Assembly: GCF_000519185.1 (NCBI RefSeq)
Contig: NZ_JAFA01000001.1
Coordinates: 124,001-188,000, forward strand
Direction of reading: 5' to 3'
From: Paraburkholderia nodosa DSM 21604
GTDB lineage: Bacteria; Pseudomonadota; Gammaproteobacteria; Burkholderiales; Burkholderiaceae
Length of the DNA stretch: 64,000 nt
Shown here: piece after piece, positions 8,453 through 17,112 of the stretch
Layout: each line of letters begins with the position of its first letter
Position numbering within the stretch: position 1 is the first letter of the stretch
Notes under the pieces: model-generated
What the model was told of the DNA's origin: nothing
Seen by the model: the letters and a program-made list of their open reading frames with translations, nothing else
Database searches by the model: none
Made by a program: the position numbers and the translations under genes

Positions 8453-9358
8453 ATGGAAAGTACAACCCTATCCCAGACGCCCGGTAGCCGGATTTCCCAA
8501 TATCTCGCGCTCACCAAGCCGCGCGTCACGCAACTGGCCGTGTTTTGCGCCGTGATCGGCATGTTCCTCGCCGTGCCGGGCATGGTGCCCTGGAAGCAGC
8601 TGGTCGGCGGCACCGTCGGTATCTGGCTCACGGCCGGCGCGGCCTTTGCGATCAACTGTCTCGTCGAGCAAAAGGTGGATGCGCGCATGCGTCGCACTGC
8701 CTGGCGTCCTTCGGCGCGCGGCGAGATCACTAGCAAGCAGATCCTGATCTTTTCGGCGGTGATCGGCGGCCTCGGCATGTGGGTGCTGTACACGTTCGCC
8801 AATCCGCTCACCATGTGGCTCACGGTCGCGACCTTCATCGGCTACGCGATCATTTACACGCTGCTGCTCAAGCCGGCCACGCCGCAGAACATCGTGATCG
8901 GCGGCGCCTCCGGCGCCATGCCGCCGGCGCTCGGCTGGGCCGCCGTGACGGGCCACGTGCCCGCCGACGCCTGGATTCTCGTGCTCATCATTTTCGTGTG
9001 GACGCCGCCGCACTTCTGGGCGCTCGCGCTCTACCGCCGCAAGGACTACGAAAACGCCGGCCTGCCGATGCTGCCCAACACGCACGGCGAGAAGTACACG
9101 CGTCTGCATATCCTGCTCTACACCGTGATCCTGTTCGCGGTCACGCTGATGCCGTACATCTCGGGCATGAGCGGCGTGCTGTATCTGGCTTCGGCCGTGC
9201 TGCTCGGCGCCGTGTTCCTTGCCTATGCCTGGAAGATCTACGTCGAGTATTCCGACGCACTGGCGCGCAAGACTTTCCGCTACTCGATCATCTACCTCTC
9301 GTTGCTGTTCGTGGCGCTGCTCGTCGACCATTACGTGCATGCGCTCATCGCGGCGTAA
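8453..9358 (+). CDS. ctaB: Protoheme IX farnesyltransferase (heme O synthase)
   Basis: UbiA-family prenyltransferase that adds farnesyl to protoheme to make heme O. 301 aa with about nine helices. The prenyl-diphosphate motif region ([16 protein letters not shown]) and the loop [17 protein letters not shown] characteristic of CyoE/CtaB are present. It lies 9 bp after ctaA and 4 bp before sco, a heme A and copper delivery operon. Confidence 0.97.
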   Translation: MESTTLSQTPGSRISQYLALTKPRVTQLAVFCAVIGMFLAVPGMVPWKQLVGGTVGIWLTAGAAFAINCLVEQKVDARMRRTAWRPSARGEITSKQILIFSAVIGGLGMWVLYTFANPLTMWLTVATFIGYAIIYTLLLKPATPQNIVIGGASGAMPPALGWAAVTGHVPADAWILVLIIFVWTPPHFWALALYRRKDYENAGLPMLPNTHGEKYTRLHILLYTVILFAVTLMPYISGMSGVLYLASAVLLGAVFLAYAWKIYVEYSDALARKTFRYSIIYLSLLFVALLVDHYVHALIAA

Positions 9359-9362
9359 CGAT

Positions 9363-10004
9363 ATGGCCCACCGCACGCTTGCGCGCTTCGTGCGCGCCAC
9401 GGTCGTCGCGCTTGCCGCTGCAGGCGCGCTCGGCGGCACACTGGTTCTCGAGGGCTGCGGCCGGCAGCCGCCCGCGTTCTCGAACCTCGACATCACCGGC
9501 AATACCCAGTTCGGCAAGGACTTCGCATTGCCCGACACCAGCAGCAAGACGCGCACGCTCGCCGACTTCAAGGGTAAGGTGGTCGTGCTGTTCTTCGGCT
9601 ATACGCACTGTCCGGACGTTTGCCCGACCACCATGGCCGAGCTTTCGCAGGCGCTCCAGCAACTGGGGCCCGATGCGGCGAAGCGCGTGCAGGTGCTGTT
9701 CGTTACCGTCGATCCCGAGCGCGACACGCCGCAGATCCTGGGCCAGTACACAGCCGCGTTCAATCCGACCTTCATTGGGCTGCGCCCGGCCAACGAAGAC
9801 CAGCTCAAGCAGGTGGCGAAGGATTTCCGCGTGTACTACGCGAAGGTGCCCGGCAACACGCCGGATAGCTACACGATGGACCACACCGCCGCGAGTTACG
9901 TGTTCGACACGACCGGCAAACTGCGCCTCTTCGCGCGCGACGGGCAGGGCGTCACGCCCTGGCTGCACGATCTAAAGATCCTCCTCGGTTCGACTCCCGA
10001 CTAG
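9363..10004 (+). CDS. SCO1/SenC family copper chaperone
   Basis: 213 aa. The N-terminal signal ends in LVLEGC, a lipobox-like site with Cys32, so it may be a lipoprotein. The SCO domain has the CPDVC copper motif (Cys83, Cys87) and the distal His174 in MDHTAASYVFD. SCO proteins metallate CuA of CoxB. It is the last gene of the ctaA-ctaB-sco group, with only 4 bp after ctaB. Confidence 0.94.
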   Translation: MAHRTLARFVRATVVALAAAGALGGTLVLEGCGRQPPAFSNLDITGNTQFGKDFALPDTSSKTRTLADFKGKVVVLFFGYTHCPDVCPTTMAELSQALQQLGPDAAKRVQVLFVTVDPERDTPQILGQYTAAFNPTFIGLRPANEDQLKQVAKDFRVYYAKVPGNTPDSYTMDHTAASYVFDTTGKLRLFARDGQGVTPWLHDLKILLGSTPD

Positions 10005-10113
10005 CGGAGAGCCCGCGTGTTCGCCTCGAGAGCGAACACGCGCCGCGCGCTTCAGGGCGGCGCGGGCATACCAGTATGCGAATTCATTATTTCCCGCAAC
10101 CGGTTCCATATGA

Positions 10114-10129
10114 GACGATTTATATCGTC
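10114..10129. promoter_or_regulatory. Inverted repeat upstream of metQ-like gene
   Basis: gacgat-ttat-atcgtc is a perfect 6-bp inverted repeat with a 4-bp centre in AT-rich DNA, 66 bp before the start codon at 10195. It could be an operator or part of a promoter. No regulator can be assigned from sequence. Confidence 0.4.
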
Positions 10130-10194
10130 CGGCAGATGGTGCACAACGCCACGGGACCGGAGCAACACCAAAACCACGCAGAAACATCATCTCC

Positions 10195-11007
10195 ATGCAG
10201 CGCAGAAATCTGATTAAAGCACTCCTCGCCGGCGTCGCCGCCACCACGCTCGCAGCCAGCTTCGGCGTCCGCGCCGACGACCAGGTCATTAAGGTCGGCA
10301 CCGTTTCGGGTCCGGACGCGCAAGTCTGGGCCGTCGTCCAGAAGGTCGCCAAGCGCGAAGGCCTGAACGTCAAGGTCATCGAATTCAACGACTACGTGCA
10401 GCCGAACGCCGCGCTCGACGCCGGCGACCTCGACGCCAACAGCTTCCAGACCGGCCCGTATCTCGACAGCCAGATCAAGCAGCGCGGCTACAAGCTCGTG
10501 AACGCGGGCCTCACCTACATCTCGCCCATCGGCGTGTACTCGAAGAAGCTCAAATCGCTGAACGAGCTGCCGCAAGGCGCGAAGGTCGCCGTGCCGAATG
10601 ACCCGTCAAACGAAAACCGTGCGCTGCTGCTCCTGCAAGGCAAGGGCCTGATCAAGCTGCGCGCTGGCGCGGGCACCAACGGCAACAACGCGACGCCGCT
10701 CGACCTCGCCGAAAATCCGAAGAAGATCAAGCTCGTCGAACTCGACGCCGCGCAGCTTCCGCGCGCGCTCGGCGACGTGGACGCCGCCGTGATCAACACG
10801 AACTACGCGCTCGCGGCCGGCCTGCAGCCGACCAGGGACGCCATCGCCATCGAGGACGTCCACAGCCCGTACGCGAACCTGATCGCCGTTCGCACCCAGG
10901 ACAAGGACAAGCCGTGGGTGAAGAAGCTGGTCGCCGCCTACCAGTCGGAAGACGTGCGCCAGTTCATCAAGAGCGAGTTCAAGGGCTCGATGGTTCCGTC
11001 GTTCTAA
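10195..11007 (+). CDS. MetQ/NlpA family ABC transporter substrate-binding protein
   Basis: 270 aa. The signal peptide begins MQRRNLIKALLAG, with a twin-arginine-like RRNLIK, and ends near FGVRA-DD. There is no lipobox cysteine, unlike most NlpA proteins, so it is probably soluble in the periplasm. The mature part follows the NlpA fold with VIKVGTVSGPDAQ, DANSFQTGPYLD and AVINTNYALAAG. This family binds methionine, but no metN or metI lies in the window, so the ligand is uncertain. It is a single-gene unit closed by the terminator at 11066. Confidence 0.88.
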   Translation: MQRRNLIKALLAGVAATTLAASFGVRADDQVIKVGTVSGPDAQVWAVVQKVAKREGLNVKVIEFNDYVQPNAALDAGDLDANSFQTGPYLDSQIKQRGYKLVNAGLTYISPIGVYSKKLKSLNELPQGAKVAVPNDPSNENRALLLLQGKGLIKLRAGAGTNGNNATPLDLAENPKKIKLVELDAAQLPRALGDVDAAVINTNYALAAGLQPTRDAIAIEDVHSPYANLIAVRTQDKDKPWVKKLVAAYQSEDVRQFIKSEFKGSMVPSF

Positions 11008-11065
11008 GGGACCTTTGGTAAGCGGCTGCCTGCGTCCAATCGACGCGGTAGCCCGCCAGAACCCG

Positions 11066-11096
11066 AACGCCGTGGCGACCGCCACGGCGTTTTTTT
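11066..11096 (+). terminator. Rho-independent terminator after the metQ-like gene
   Basis: Perfect 11-bp stem (aacgccgtggc with gccacggcgtt), 4-nt loop gacc, followed by an uninterrupted T run. Confidence 0.92.
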
Positions 11097-11204
11097 ATTG
11101 CGCGTGCACTATCGCGGTCTGCGCGATCTTTCCTGTCGAAGTCGCGTCCTGGTCCTACGGCGGTACTACGGTGGGCTATGTCAGATAACCTTTTGATGCC
11201 GCTT

Positions 11205-11219
11205 TGGTCCCATTGTGGC
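11205..11219 (+). promoter_or_regulatory. Candidate operator, copy 1 (TGGTCYYATTGTGGY)
   Basis: tggtcccattgtggc matches 12 of 15 positions of a second copy at 11351-11365. The two start 146 bp apart, close to a whole number of helical turns. Probably a GntR-family site for the downstream regulator; inferred from repetition and place only. Confidence 0.4.
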
Positions 11220-11345
11220 GCCCTATGGATACCGCTCCAGGGTAAATCCTGATGCTGGACTGCGCCCCGCCGGAGCCTTGTATTTTCGTGTAATATATTG
11301 ATTTTTAACGATATTTTTCGATACCATGCGGCGAGATGGCATCTG

Positions 11346-11373
11346 TTGACTGGTCTTATTGTGGTTATATAAT
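11346..11373 (+). promoter_or_regulatory. Sigma-70 promoter of the GlcNAc operon
   Basis: TTGACT at 11346-11351 and a consensus TATAAT at 11368-11373 with a 16-bp spacer, about 98 bp before the GntR start. The spacer holds copy 2 of the repeated 15-mer (11351-11365), so a bound regulator would block RNA polymerase. Confidence 0.7.
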
Positions 11374-11470
11374 GGGCTCGCTTTCGCACCGGACCAATCT
11401 GCACAACCGGCACTGCCACGCCGCATGCCCGTCCGGCCCCCACGATCGTCCAACCGCTGGCGCCAAGTCC

Positions 11471-12205
11471 ATGGAAACCCGTTGGTCTGCCCTGATGCCC
11501 GATGCGCGCAATGTGACGCCGCTCTATCTGCAGCTGGCGCGCAACCTTGCCACGGCCATTCACTGCGGCGTGTGGTCGGCCGGCGAGGCGCTGCCATCGG
11601 AGCGCACGCTGTCGGACGCGATCGGCGTGTCGCGCATTACCGCGCGCAAGGCGATCGAGCTGCTCGTGGAGCAGGGGCTGATCCGGCGCGCGCGCGGCGC
11701 GGGCAGCTTCATCACGCCGCGCGTGGAAGATCCGCTTTCGCGCCTCACGGGCTTCACGAAGAAAATGGAGCAGCGCGGCTTCACGCCCGACTCGGTATGG
11801 CTCGCGCGCGAGGTACGGTCCGCGCACCGCGAGGAGATCGTGCAGCTCGGCCTCTCGCCGGGCGCCTCGGTCGCGAGCCTGCGCCGCCTGCGCCGCGCCG
11901 ACGGCACCGTGATGGCCGTCGAGCATTCGGCGCTGCCGGTATCGATCGTGCCGGACCCGGAAGCCATCGAGGGCTCGCTGTATGCGTATCTGGAGCAGCG
12001 CCGCGTGCCCGTGGTACGCGCCCTGCAGCACTTTCGCGCGCTCAACGCGACGGGCGAGATCGCCGCGCTGATGGGCGTCGAGCCGCGCGCGGCGCTGCTC
12101 GTCATCACGCGCGTGGGCTTTTCCGCCGATCAGCGCGCCATCGAGCTGACCGACACCTATTGCCGCGACGGCTATTACGACTTCGTTGCGGAGCTGCGCC
12201 AGTGA
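11471..12205 (+). CDS. GntR-family (HutC/UTRA) transcriptional regulator, NagR-like
   Basis: 244 aa. An N-terminal winged helix-turn-helix (about residues 15-80; PLYLQLARNLATAI, LPSERTLSDAIGVSRITARKAI) precedes a UTRA ligand domain (about 100-240; FTKKMEQRGF, YCRDGYYDFVAE). UTRA regulators of this type sense amino-sugar phosphates. It heads the nagA/PTS operon in the same orientation, so it is probably the autoregulated GlcNAc repressor. The frame is open further upstream, but the start METRWSALMP gives the family length; an ATG at 11495 is possible. Confidence 0.9.
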   Translation: METRWSALMPDARNVTPLYLQLARNLATAIHCGVWSAGEALPSERTLSDAIGVSRITARKAIELLVEQGLIRRARGAGSFITPRVEDPLSRLTGFTKKMEQRGFTPDSVWLAREVRSAHREEIVQLGLSPGASVASLRRLRRADGTVMAVEHSALPVSIVPDPEAIEGSLYAYLEQRRVPVVRALQHFRALNATGEIAALMGVEPRAALLVITRVGFSADQRAIELTDTYCRDGYYDFVAELRQ

Positions 12206-12281
12206 GCGCCGCCGCAGTCTCTCTCATGCACGTCACCGAAACGTCCTACCGCGCTTCGATGCGCCTCATCGGAAAACTCTC

Positions 12282-13385
12282 ATGCTGAGCGGAAACATAC
12301 TCACCCCTGAAGGCTGGATCCACGGCACGCTGTCGTTCGAGAACGGACGCATCACCGCGATCACGGGCGAGGCCACCGATCCGGCGAACAACGACGCGCC
12401 CTACATCCTGCCGGGCTTCATCGACCTGCACGTGCACGGCGGCGGCGGCGCCGACGTGATGGAAGCCGGCGACGCGATCGAAACCATCGCGCGCACCCAC
12501 GCCCGCTACGGCACCACGAGCCTGCTCGCCACCACCATGACCGCACCGCGCGACGAGCTGATGAACGTGGTCGCGGGCCTCGGCAACGTCACGCGCAACC
12601 GCACGGCGGGCAGCGCGCGCGTGCTGGGCGTGCACCTCGAAGGCCCGTATATCAACCCGGGCAAGCTGGGCGCGCAGCCCGACGCCGCCGTTTCGGCCGT
12701 GCTCGACGAAGTGCTCAAGTACCTCTCGATCGCGCCGATTCGCGTGGTCACCGTGGCGCCCGAGATCGCGGGCCATATCGAGATCATCGGCGAAATGGCG
12801 GCGCGCGGCGTGCGCGTGCAGATCGGCCACTCGCTCGCGACCTACGACGACGCCGTGGCCGCGCTCAAGCACGGCGCCTGCGGCTTCACGCACCTCTTCA
12901 ACGCGATGTCGCCACTGCACCATCGCAACCCGGGCGTGGTCGGCGCGGCGCTCGCGCATGCCGAGTACGCGGAGATCATTCCGGACCTGCTGCACGTGCA
13001 TCCCGGCGCGATCCGCGCCGCACTGCGCGCCATTCCGCGTCTCTATGTGGTGACCGACAGCACCTCGGCCACCGGCATGCCCGACGGCGAATACCGCCTC
13101 GGCAGCCAGCACGTGACGAAATGCCTTGGCGGCGTGCGTCTCGCCGACGGCACGCTCGCGGGCAGCACCCTCACCATGGACCAGGCGCTGCGCAACCTCG
13201 TCTCGATCGGACTGCCGATCGCGGACGTGTCCGCGCGCCTGTCGCGCTACGCCGCCGACTACCTCGGCATCGAAGACCGCGGCCGCCTCGTGCGCGGCGC
13301 ATGGGCCGATGTCAACGTGTTCGATCGCGAGCTGGCGCTCACCGCGACTTACGTCGAAGGAGAATCGATTGTCGAATATGCTTAA
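12282..13385 (+). CDS. nagA: N-acetylglucosamine-6-phosphate deacetylase
   Basis: Converts GlcNAc-6-P to glucosamine-6-P and acetate. 367 aa, amidohydrolase fold. Visible elements are the HVHGGGGADV metal loop, HLEGPYINPGKLGAQ with the family Glu, GHSLATYDDAV, THLFNAMSPLHHRNPG, and VTDSTSATGMPDG with the catalytic Asp. The start MLSGNILTPEGW matches the family. The following deaminase gene overlaps its 3' end. Confidence 0.96.
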   Translation: MLSGNILTPEGWIHGTLSFENGRITAITGEATDPANNDAPYILPGFIDLHVHGGGGADVMEAGDAIETIARTHARYGTTSLLATTMTAPRDELMNVVAGLGNVTRNRTAGSARVLGVHLEGPYINPGKLGAQPDAAVSAVLDEVLKYLSIAPIRVVTVAPEIAGHIEIIGEMAARGVRVQIGHSLATYDDAVAALKHGACGFTHLFNAMSPLHHRNPGVVGAALAHAEYAEIIPDLLHVHPGAIRAALRAIPRLYVVTDSTSATGMPDGEYRLGSQHVTKCLGGVRLADGTLAGSTLTMDQALRNLVSIGLPIADVSARLSRYAADYLGIEDRGRLVRGAWADVNVFDRELALTATYVEGESIVEYA

Positions 13386-14385
13386 AGAAGCGCTGGCCTC
13401 GGCCAGCGTCGTCGCCGCGCAGCTCGCGGACACCTCGCGCGTCGAAGCGCTCGCCCGCGCGCTGAAGGCCGAGCCGCGCCACGTCGCGCTGACCGTCGCG
13501 CGCGGCAGTTCGGACCACGCGGCGAGCTACTTCGCTGCGCTCACCATGAGCCGCATCGGCGTGCCGGTGGCCACGCTGCCGATGTCGATCGCGACGCTCC
13601 AGCAGGCGCCCTTACGTGTGCGCGGCCAGTTCGCCCTCGCTTTCTCCCAATCGGGTAGGAGTCCTGACCTCGTCGCGACGATCAAGGCGCTGCGCGAAGC
13701 CGGCGCGCTGACGGCGGCGATGGTCAACGTCGCGGGCTCGCCGCTCGCCGAGGCCGCGGGCACGGAACTGGCGCTCCTCGCCGGTCCCGAGCTGAGCGTG
13801 GCGGCCACCAAGAGCTATATCGCGATGCTCGCGATGTCGGCGCAACTCGTCGGCTTCTGGCAGCGCGACGCCGCGTTCCTCGACGCCGTGCGCGCGCTGC
13901 CCGACGCGCTCGATCGCGCGGGCACGCTCGACTGGTCGAAGGCCGTCGAAGAGTTGCGCGACGTGAAACAGATGATCGTTATCGGCCGCGGTCCAGGCCT
14001 CGCCATTGCGCAGGAGGCTGCGCTCAAGCTCAAGGAAACCTCGGGCATTCAGGCCGAAGCGTTTTCGAGCGCCGAAGTGCGCCACGGCCCGATGGAGCTG
14101 ATCGACAGCGATTACCCGCTGCTCGTGTTCGCCCCGCGCGGGCCGGAGCAGGCAGGCCTGATCGAGTTCGCCCGCGACATGGAGAAGCGCGGTGCGCGCG
14201 TGCTGCTCGCGGCGCCTGCCGACGTAGCCGGCGCTGCGCTGCCGCTCGAGACGGCTGCCGATGCGGCACTCGATCCGATCGCGGCCATTTTGTCGTTCTA
14301 CGTAATGGCGGCGGCCCTCGCTGCCGCACGCGGCCGCAATCCTGACGAGCCGCGTTACCTGAACAAAGTCACCGAAACCCACTAG
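13369..14385 (+). CDS. SIS-domain glucosamine-6-phosphate deaminase (NagB-II type)
   Basis: 338 aa with two SIS domains (VARGSSDHAASYFAAL and FSQSGRSPDL in the first; VIGRGPGLAIAQEAALKLKE and AEVRHGPMELI in the second), like the isomerase half of GlmS but without the glutaminase part. Such proteins replace NagB and turn glucosamine-6-P into fructose-6-P and ammonia. I chose the TTG start because aaggag ends 6 bp before it and the result begins MSNMLKEAL. The ATG at 13378 is the alternative. It overlaps nagA by 17 bp, suggesting translational coupling. Confidence 0.88.
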   Translation: MSNMLKEALASASVVAAQLADTSRVEALARALKAEPRHVALTVARGSSDHAASYFAALTMSRIGVPVATLPMSIATLQQAPLRVRGQFALAFSQSGRSPDLVATIKALREAGALTAAMVNVAGSPLAEAAGTELALLAGPELSVAATKSYIAMLAMSAQLVGFWQRDAAFLDAVRALPDALDRAGTLDWSKAVEELRDVKQMIVIGRGPGLAIAQEAALKLKETSGIQAEAFSSAEVRHGPMELIDSDYPLLVFAPRGPEQAGLIEFARDMEKRGARVLLAAPADVAGAALPLETAADAALDPIAAILSFYVMAAALAAARGRNPDEPRYLNKVTETH

Positions 14386-14397
14386 ATTGGAAAGCGA

Positions 14398-16992
14398 ATG
14401 GAACGCATCGAGGAGTCTCGCCTGATGGATCCGCATACTCGCGTCGAGGGGCACATCGTCCTGGTCTCTCCGCTCACCGGGCCGGTCGTGCCGCTCGCGT
14501 CGGTGCCCGATCCGGTGTTCTCGGAAGGGTTGTTCGGCGACGGCATCGGCGTCGATCCGCTCGCCGGCCGTGTTGTCGCGCCGTGCGACGGCATCGTCGT
14601 GCATCTCGCGCGCACCGGCCACGCGGTCACGCTGCAAACGGCCGAAGGCGCGCAGGTGCTCGTGCACGTCGGCATCGACACCGTCGAGCTGAACGGCAAG
14701 GGCTTCACGCCGAAGGTCGCGCAGGGCGCGCAGGTGCGGCTCGGCGACACGTTGATCGAGTTCGATCTCGACGTGGTGGCGTGCAATGCGCCGAGCCTCG
14801 TTTCGGTCGTTGCGATCGCCAATTCGGATGCATTCGAAGTGATCGAGCGCGCGGGCGCGGGTCACGTCGAAGCGGGCAAGTCCGCGCTGCTCGTGCTGCG
14901 CGTGCGCGACGGCGCGGAGATCGCGGCCGCCCACGAATTGATCGCGAACGAAGTGCGCCGCAGCATCACGCTCACGCATGCGGGCGGTCTCCATGCGCGG
15001 CCCGCGGCGCGGGCGCGCGAAGCGGTGCGCGGCATCGACGCGCGCGTCGAGGTCCGCTTTGGCGAGCGCAAGTCCGCCATCGAGAGCGTCGTCGGCCTGC
15101 TGGGCCTCGGCGCGGGCGAGGGCGCGACCATCGAACTCGTCGGCATCGGCGTGGAGGCGCAGCGCGCCGTGGACGCCGTAGCGGGCGAACTCCTGCGCGA
15201 AGCGCCCGGCGAGGGCGGCGAAGCACCGGCGCGGCTGCAGTCGCCCGCGCCCGTGATGCAGGAAGCAGCGGCCGCCGTGGCGTCGTCCGCCGAGCCGGGC
15301 GTGCTCGCGGGCGTGTGCGCGGCGCCGGGCGTCGCGGTGGGCAAGCTGGTGCGCTGGGACGAAGCCGAACTGACGCCGCCGGAACTCGCGAGCGGCCCAT
15401 CGGCCGCGGAAAGCCGCCTGCTCGACAAGGCCATCGCCGCGGTGGACGCCGAGCTGAACCAGAGCGTGCGCACGGCTTCGCAACGCGGCGCGATCGGCGA
15501 GGCGGGCATCTTCACGATGCACCGCGTGCTGCTCGAAGACCCGACGCTCGTCGACGCCGCGCGCGATGCGATCAGCCTCGGCAAGAGCGCGGGCTACGCG
15601 TGGCGCGAAGCGATCCGCGCGCAGATCGCGGTGCTCGGCAAGGTGGACGATCCGCTGCTCGCGGAGCGCGCCGCCGACTTGCGCGACCTCGAAAAGCGCG
15701 TGCTACGCGCGCTTGGTCTGTCGAACACGGCCGCGCGCACGCTGCCCGAGGAAGCCGTGCTCGCCGCCGACGAATTCACGCCTTCCGATCTCGCCTCGCT
15801 CGACCGCAAGCGCGTGATGGCGCTCGTGATGGCACGCGGCGGCGCGACCTCGCACGCCTCGATCATCGCGCGCCAGGCCGGCATTCCCGCGCTCGTCGCG
15901 CTCGGCGACGCGCTGCATGCGGTGCCCGAGGGCACCGAAGTCGTCATCGATGCGGGTGCTGGCCGCTTTGCGTACACGCCGAGCGCGCTCGACATCGAAC
16001 GCGCGCGCAGCGAGAAGCAGCGCCTGGCCGGCGTGCGCGAAGTGAACCGCCGCACCTCGCACGAGGCCGCAGCCACGCGCGACGGCCACGCGGTGGAGGT
16101 CGCCGCGAACATCGCGACGCTGGAAGACGCCAACACGGCGGTGGAAAACGGCGCGGACGCCGTGGGCCTCCTGCGCACGGAGCTGCTCTTCATCCATCGC
16201 CAGGCCGCGCCGACGGTGGAAGACCATCTTCAGAGCTACCAGGCCATCACGGACGCACTCGCGGGCCGCACGGCGATCATCCGCACGCTCGACGTGGGCG
16301 CGGACAAGGAAGTCGACTATCTCACGCTGCCGCCCGAGCCGAATCCGGCGCTCGGTCTGCGTGGCATCCGCCTCGCGCAGGTGCGTCCCGATCTGCTGGA
16401 CGACCAGCTGCGCGGACTCGTCGCCGTGAAGCCGGCGGGCAAGGTGCGCATCCTGCTGCCGATGGTGACCGACGTGGGCGAACTCGTGCGTTTGCGCGAG
16501 CGCATCGACACATTCGCACGCGAAGCGGGCCGCACGGAGCCCATCGAAGTGGGTGTGATGATCGAGGTGCCCTCGGCAGCGCTGCTCGCGGACCAGCTCG
16601 CGCGCCACGCCGATTTCCTCTCGATCGGCACCAACGATCTCACGCAGTACACGCTCGCGATGGACCGTTGCCAGCCTGACCTCGCGGCGCAAGCCGACGG
16701 TCTGCACCCGGCCGTGCTGCGTCTCGTGGCGGCGGCGGTCGAGGGCGCGAACCAGCACGGCAAGTGGGTCGGCGTGTGCGGCGCGTTGGCGGGCGATCCG
16801 CTCGCGGTGCCGCTGCTCGTCGGCCTCGGCGTGACGGAGCTTTCCGTCGATCCGGTTTCCGTGCCGTCGATCAAGGCGCGCGTGCGCAAGCTCGACTACA
16901 ACGACTGTCGCGAGCGCGCGCAGAACGCACTCGCACTCGAATCGGCGCAAGCCGTGCGTGCGGCAAGCCGCGAAAGCTGGCCGCTCGATTGA
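14398..16992 (+). CDS. ptsP: PTS fusion protein EIIA-HPr-EI
   Basis: 864-aa three-part phosphotransferase. An EIIA-Glc-type domain (about residues 15-150) has its phosphorylated His90 in VLVHVGIDTVEL. HPr (about 185-265) has His199 in GGLHARPA and a Ser230 at the regulatory Ser46 position. Enzyme I (about 300-850) has His486 in GGATSHASIIARQAG and the LSIGTNDLTQYT block. It passes phosphate from PEP to the EIIB of NagE. The start at 14398 has a weak ggaaag site; the ATG at 14425 after gaggag is also plausible. Third enzyme gene of the GlcNAc operon. Confidence 0.96.
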   Translation: MERIEESRLMDPHTRVEGHIVLVSPLTGPVVPLASVPDPVFSEGLFGDGIGVDPLAGRVVAPCDGIVVHLARTGHAVTLQTAEGAQVLVHVGIDTVELNGKGFTPKVAQGAQVRLGDTLIEFDLDVVACNAPSLVSVVAIANSDAFEVIERAGAGHVEAGKSALLVLRVRDGAEIAAAHELIANEVRRSITLTHAGGLHARPAARAREAVRGIDARVEVRFGERKSAIESVVGLLGLGAGEGATIELVGIGVEAQRAVDAVAGELLREAPGEGGEAPARLQSPAPVMQEAAAAVASSAEPGVLAGVCAAPGVAVGKLVRWDEAELTPPELASGPSAAESRLLDKAIAAVDAELNQSVRTASQRGAIGEAGIFTMHRVLLEDPTLVDAARDAISLGKSAGYAWREAIRAQIAVLGKVDDPLLAERAADLRDLEKRVLRALGLSNTAARTLPEEAVLAADEFTPSDLASLDRKRVMALVMARGGATSHASIIARQAGIPALVALGDALHAVPEGTEVVIDAGAGRFAYTPSALDIERARSEKQRLAGVREVNRRTSHEAAATRDGHAVEVAANIATLEDANTAVENGADAVGLLRTELLFIHRQAAPTVEDHLQSYQAITDALAGRTAIIRTLDVGADKEVDYLTLPPEPNPALGLRGIRLAQVRPDLLDDQLRGLVAVKPAGKVRILLPMVTDVGELVRLRERIDTFAREAGRTEPIEVGVMIEVPSAALLADQLARHADFLSIGTNDLTQYTLAMDRCQPDLAAQADGLHPAVLRLVAAAVEGANQHGKWVGVCGALAGDPLAVPLLVGLGVTELSVDPVSVPSIKARVRKLDYNDCRERAQNALALESAQAVRAASRESWPLD

Positions 16993-17033
16993 TGGTTTCT
17001 GTTTCACCCACCCTAAGCAATCCTTAAAAACAC

Positions 17034-17062
17034 GCCGGCGCGCGCAGCGATCGCGCGCCGGC
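17034..17062. other. Intercistronic hairpin between ptsP and nagE
   Basis: A perfect 11-bp GC stem (gccggcgcgcg with cgcgcgccggc) with a 7-nt loop and no T run. It may stabilise mRNA or attenuate read-through into nagE rather than fully terminate. Confidence 0.6.
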
Positions 17063-17112
17063 TTCTCTCACCCACACACGTCAAGCAAGAAATAGAGACT
17101 GGAGGCAGTTCA

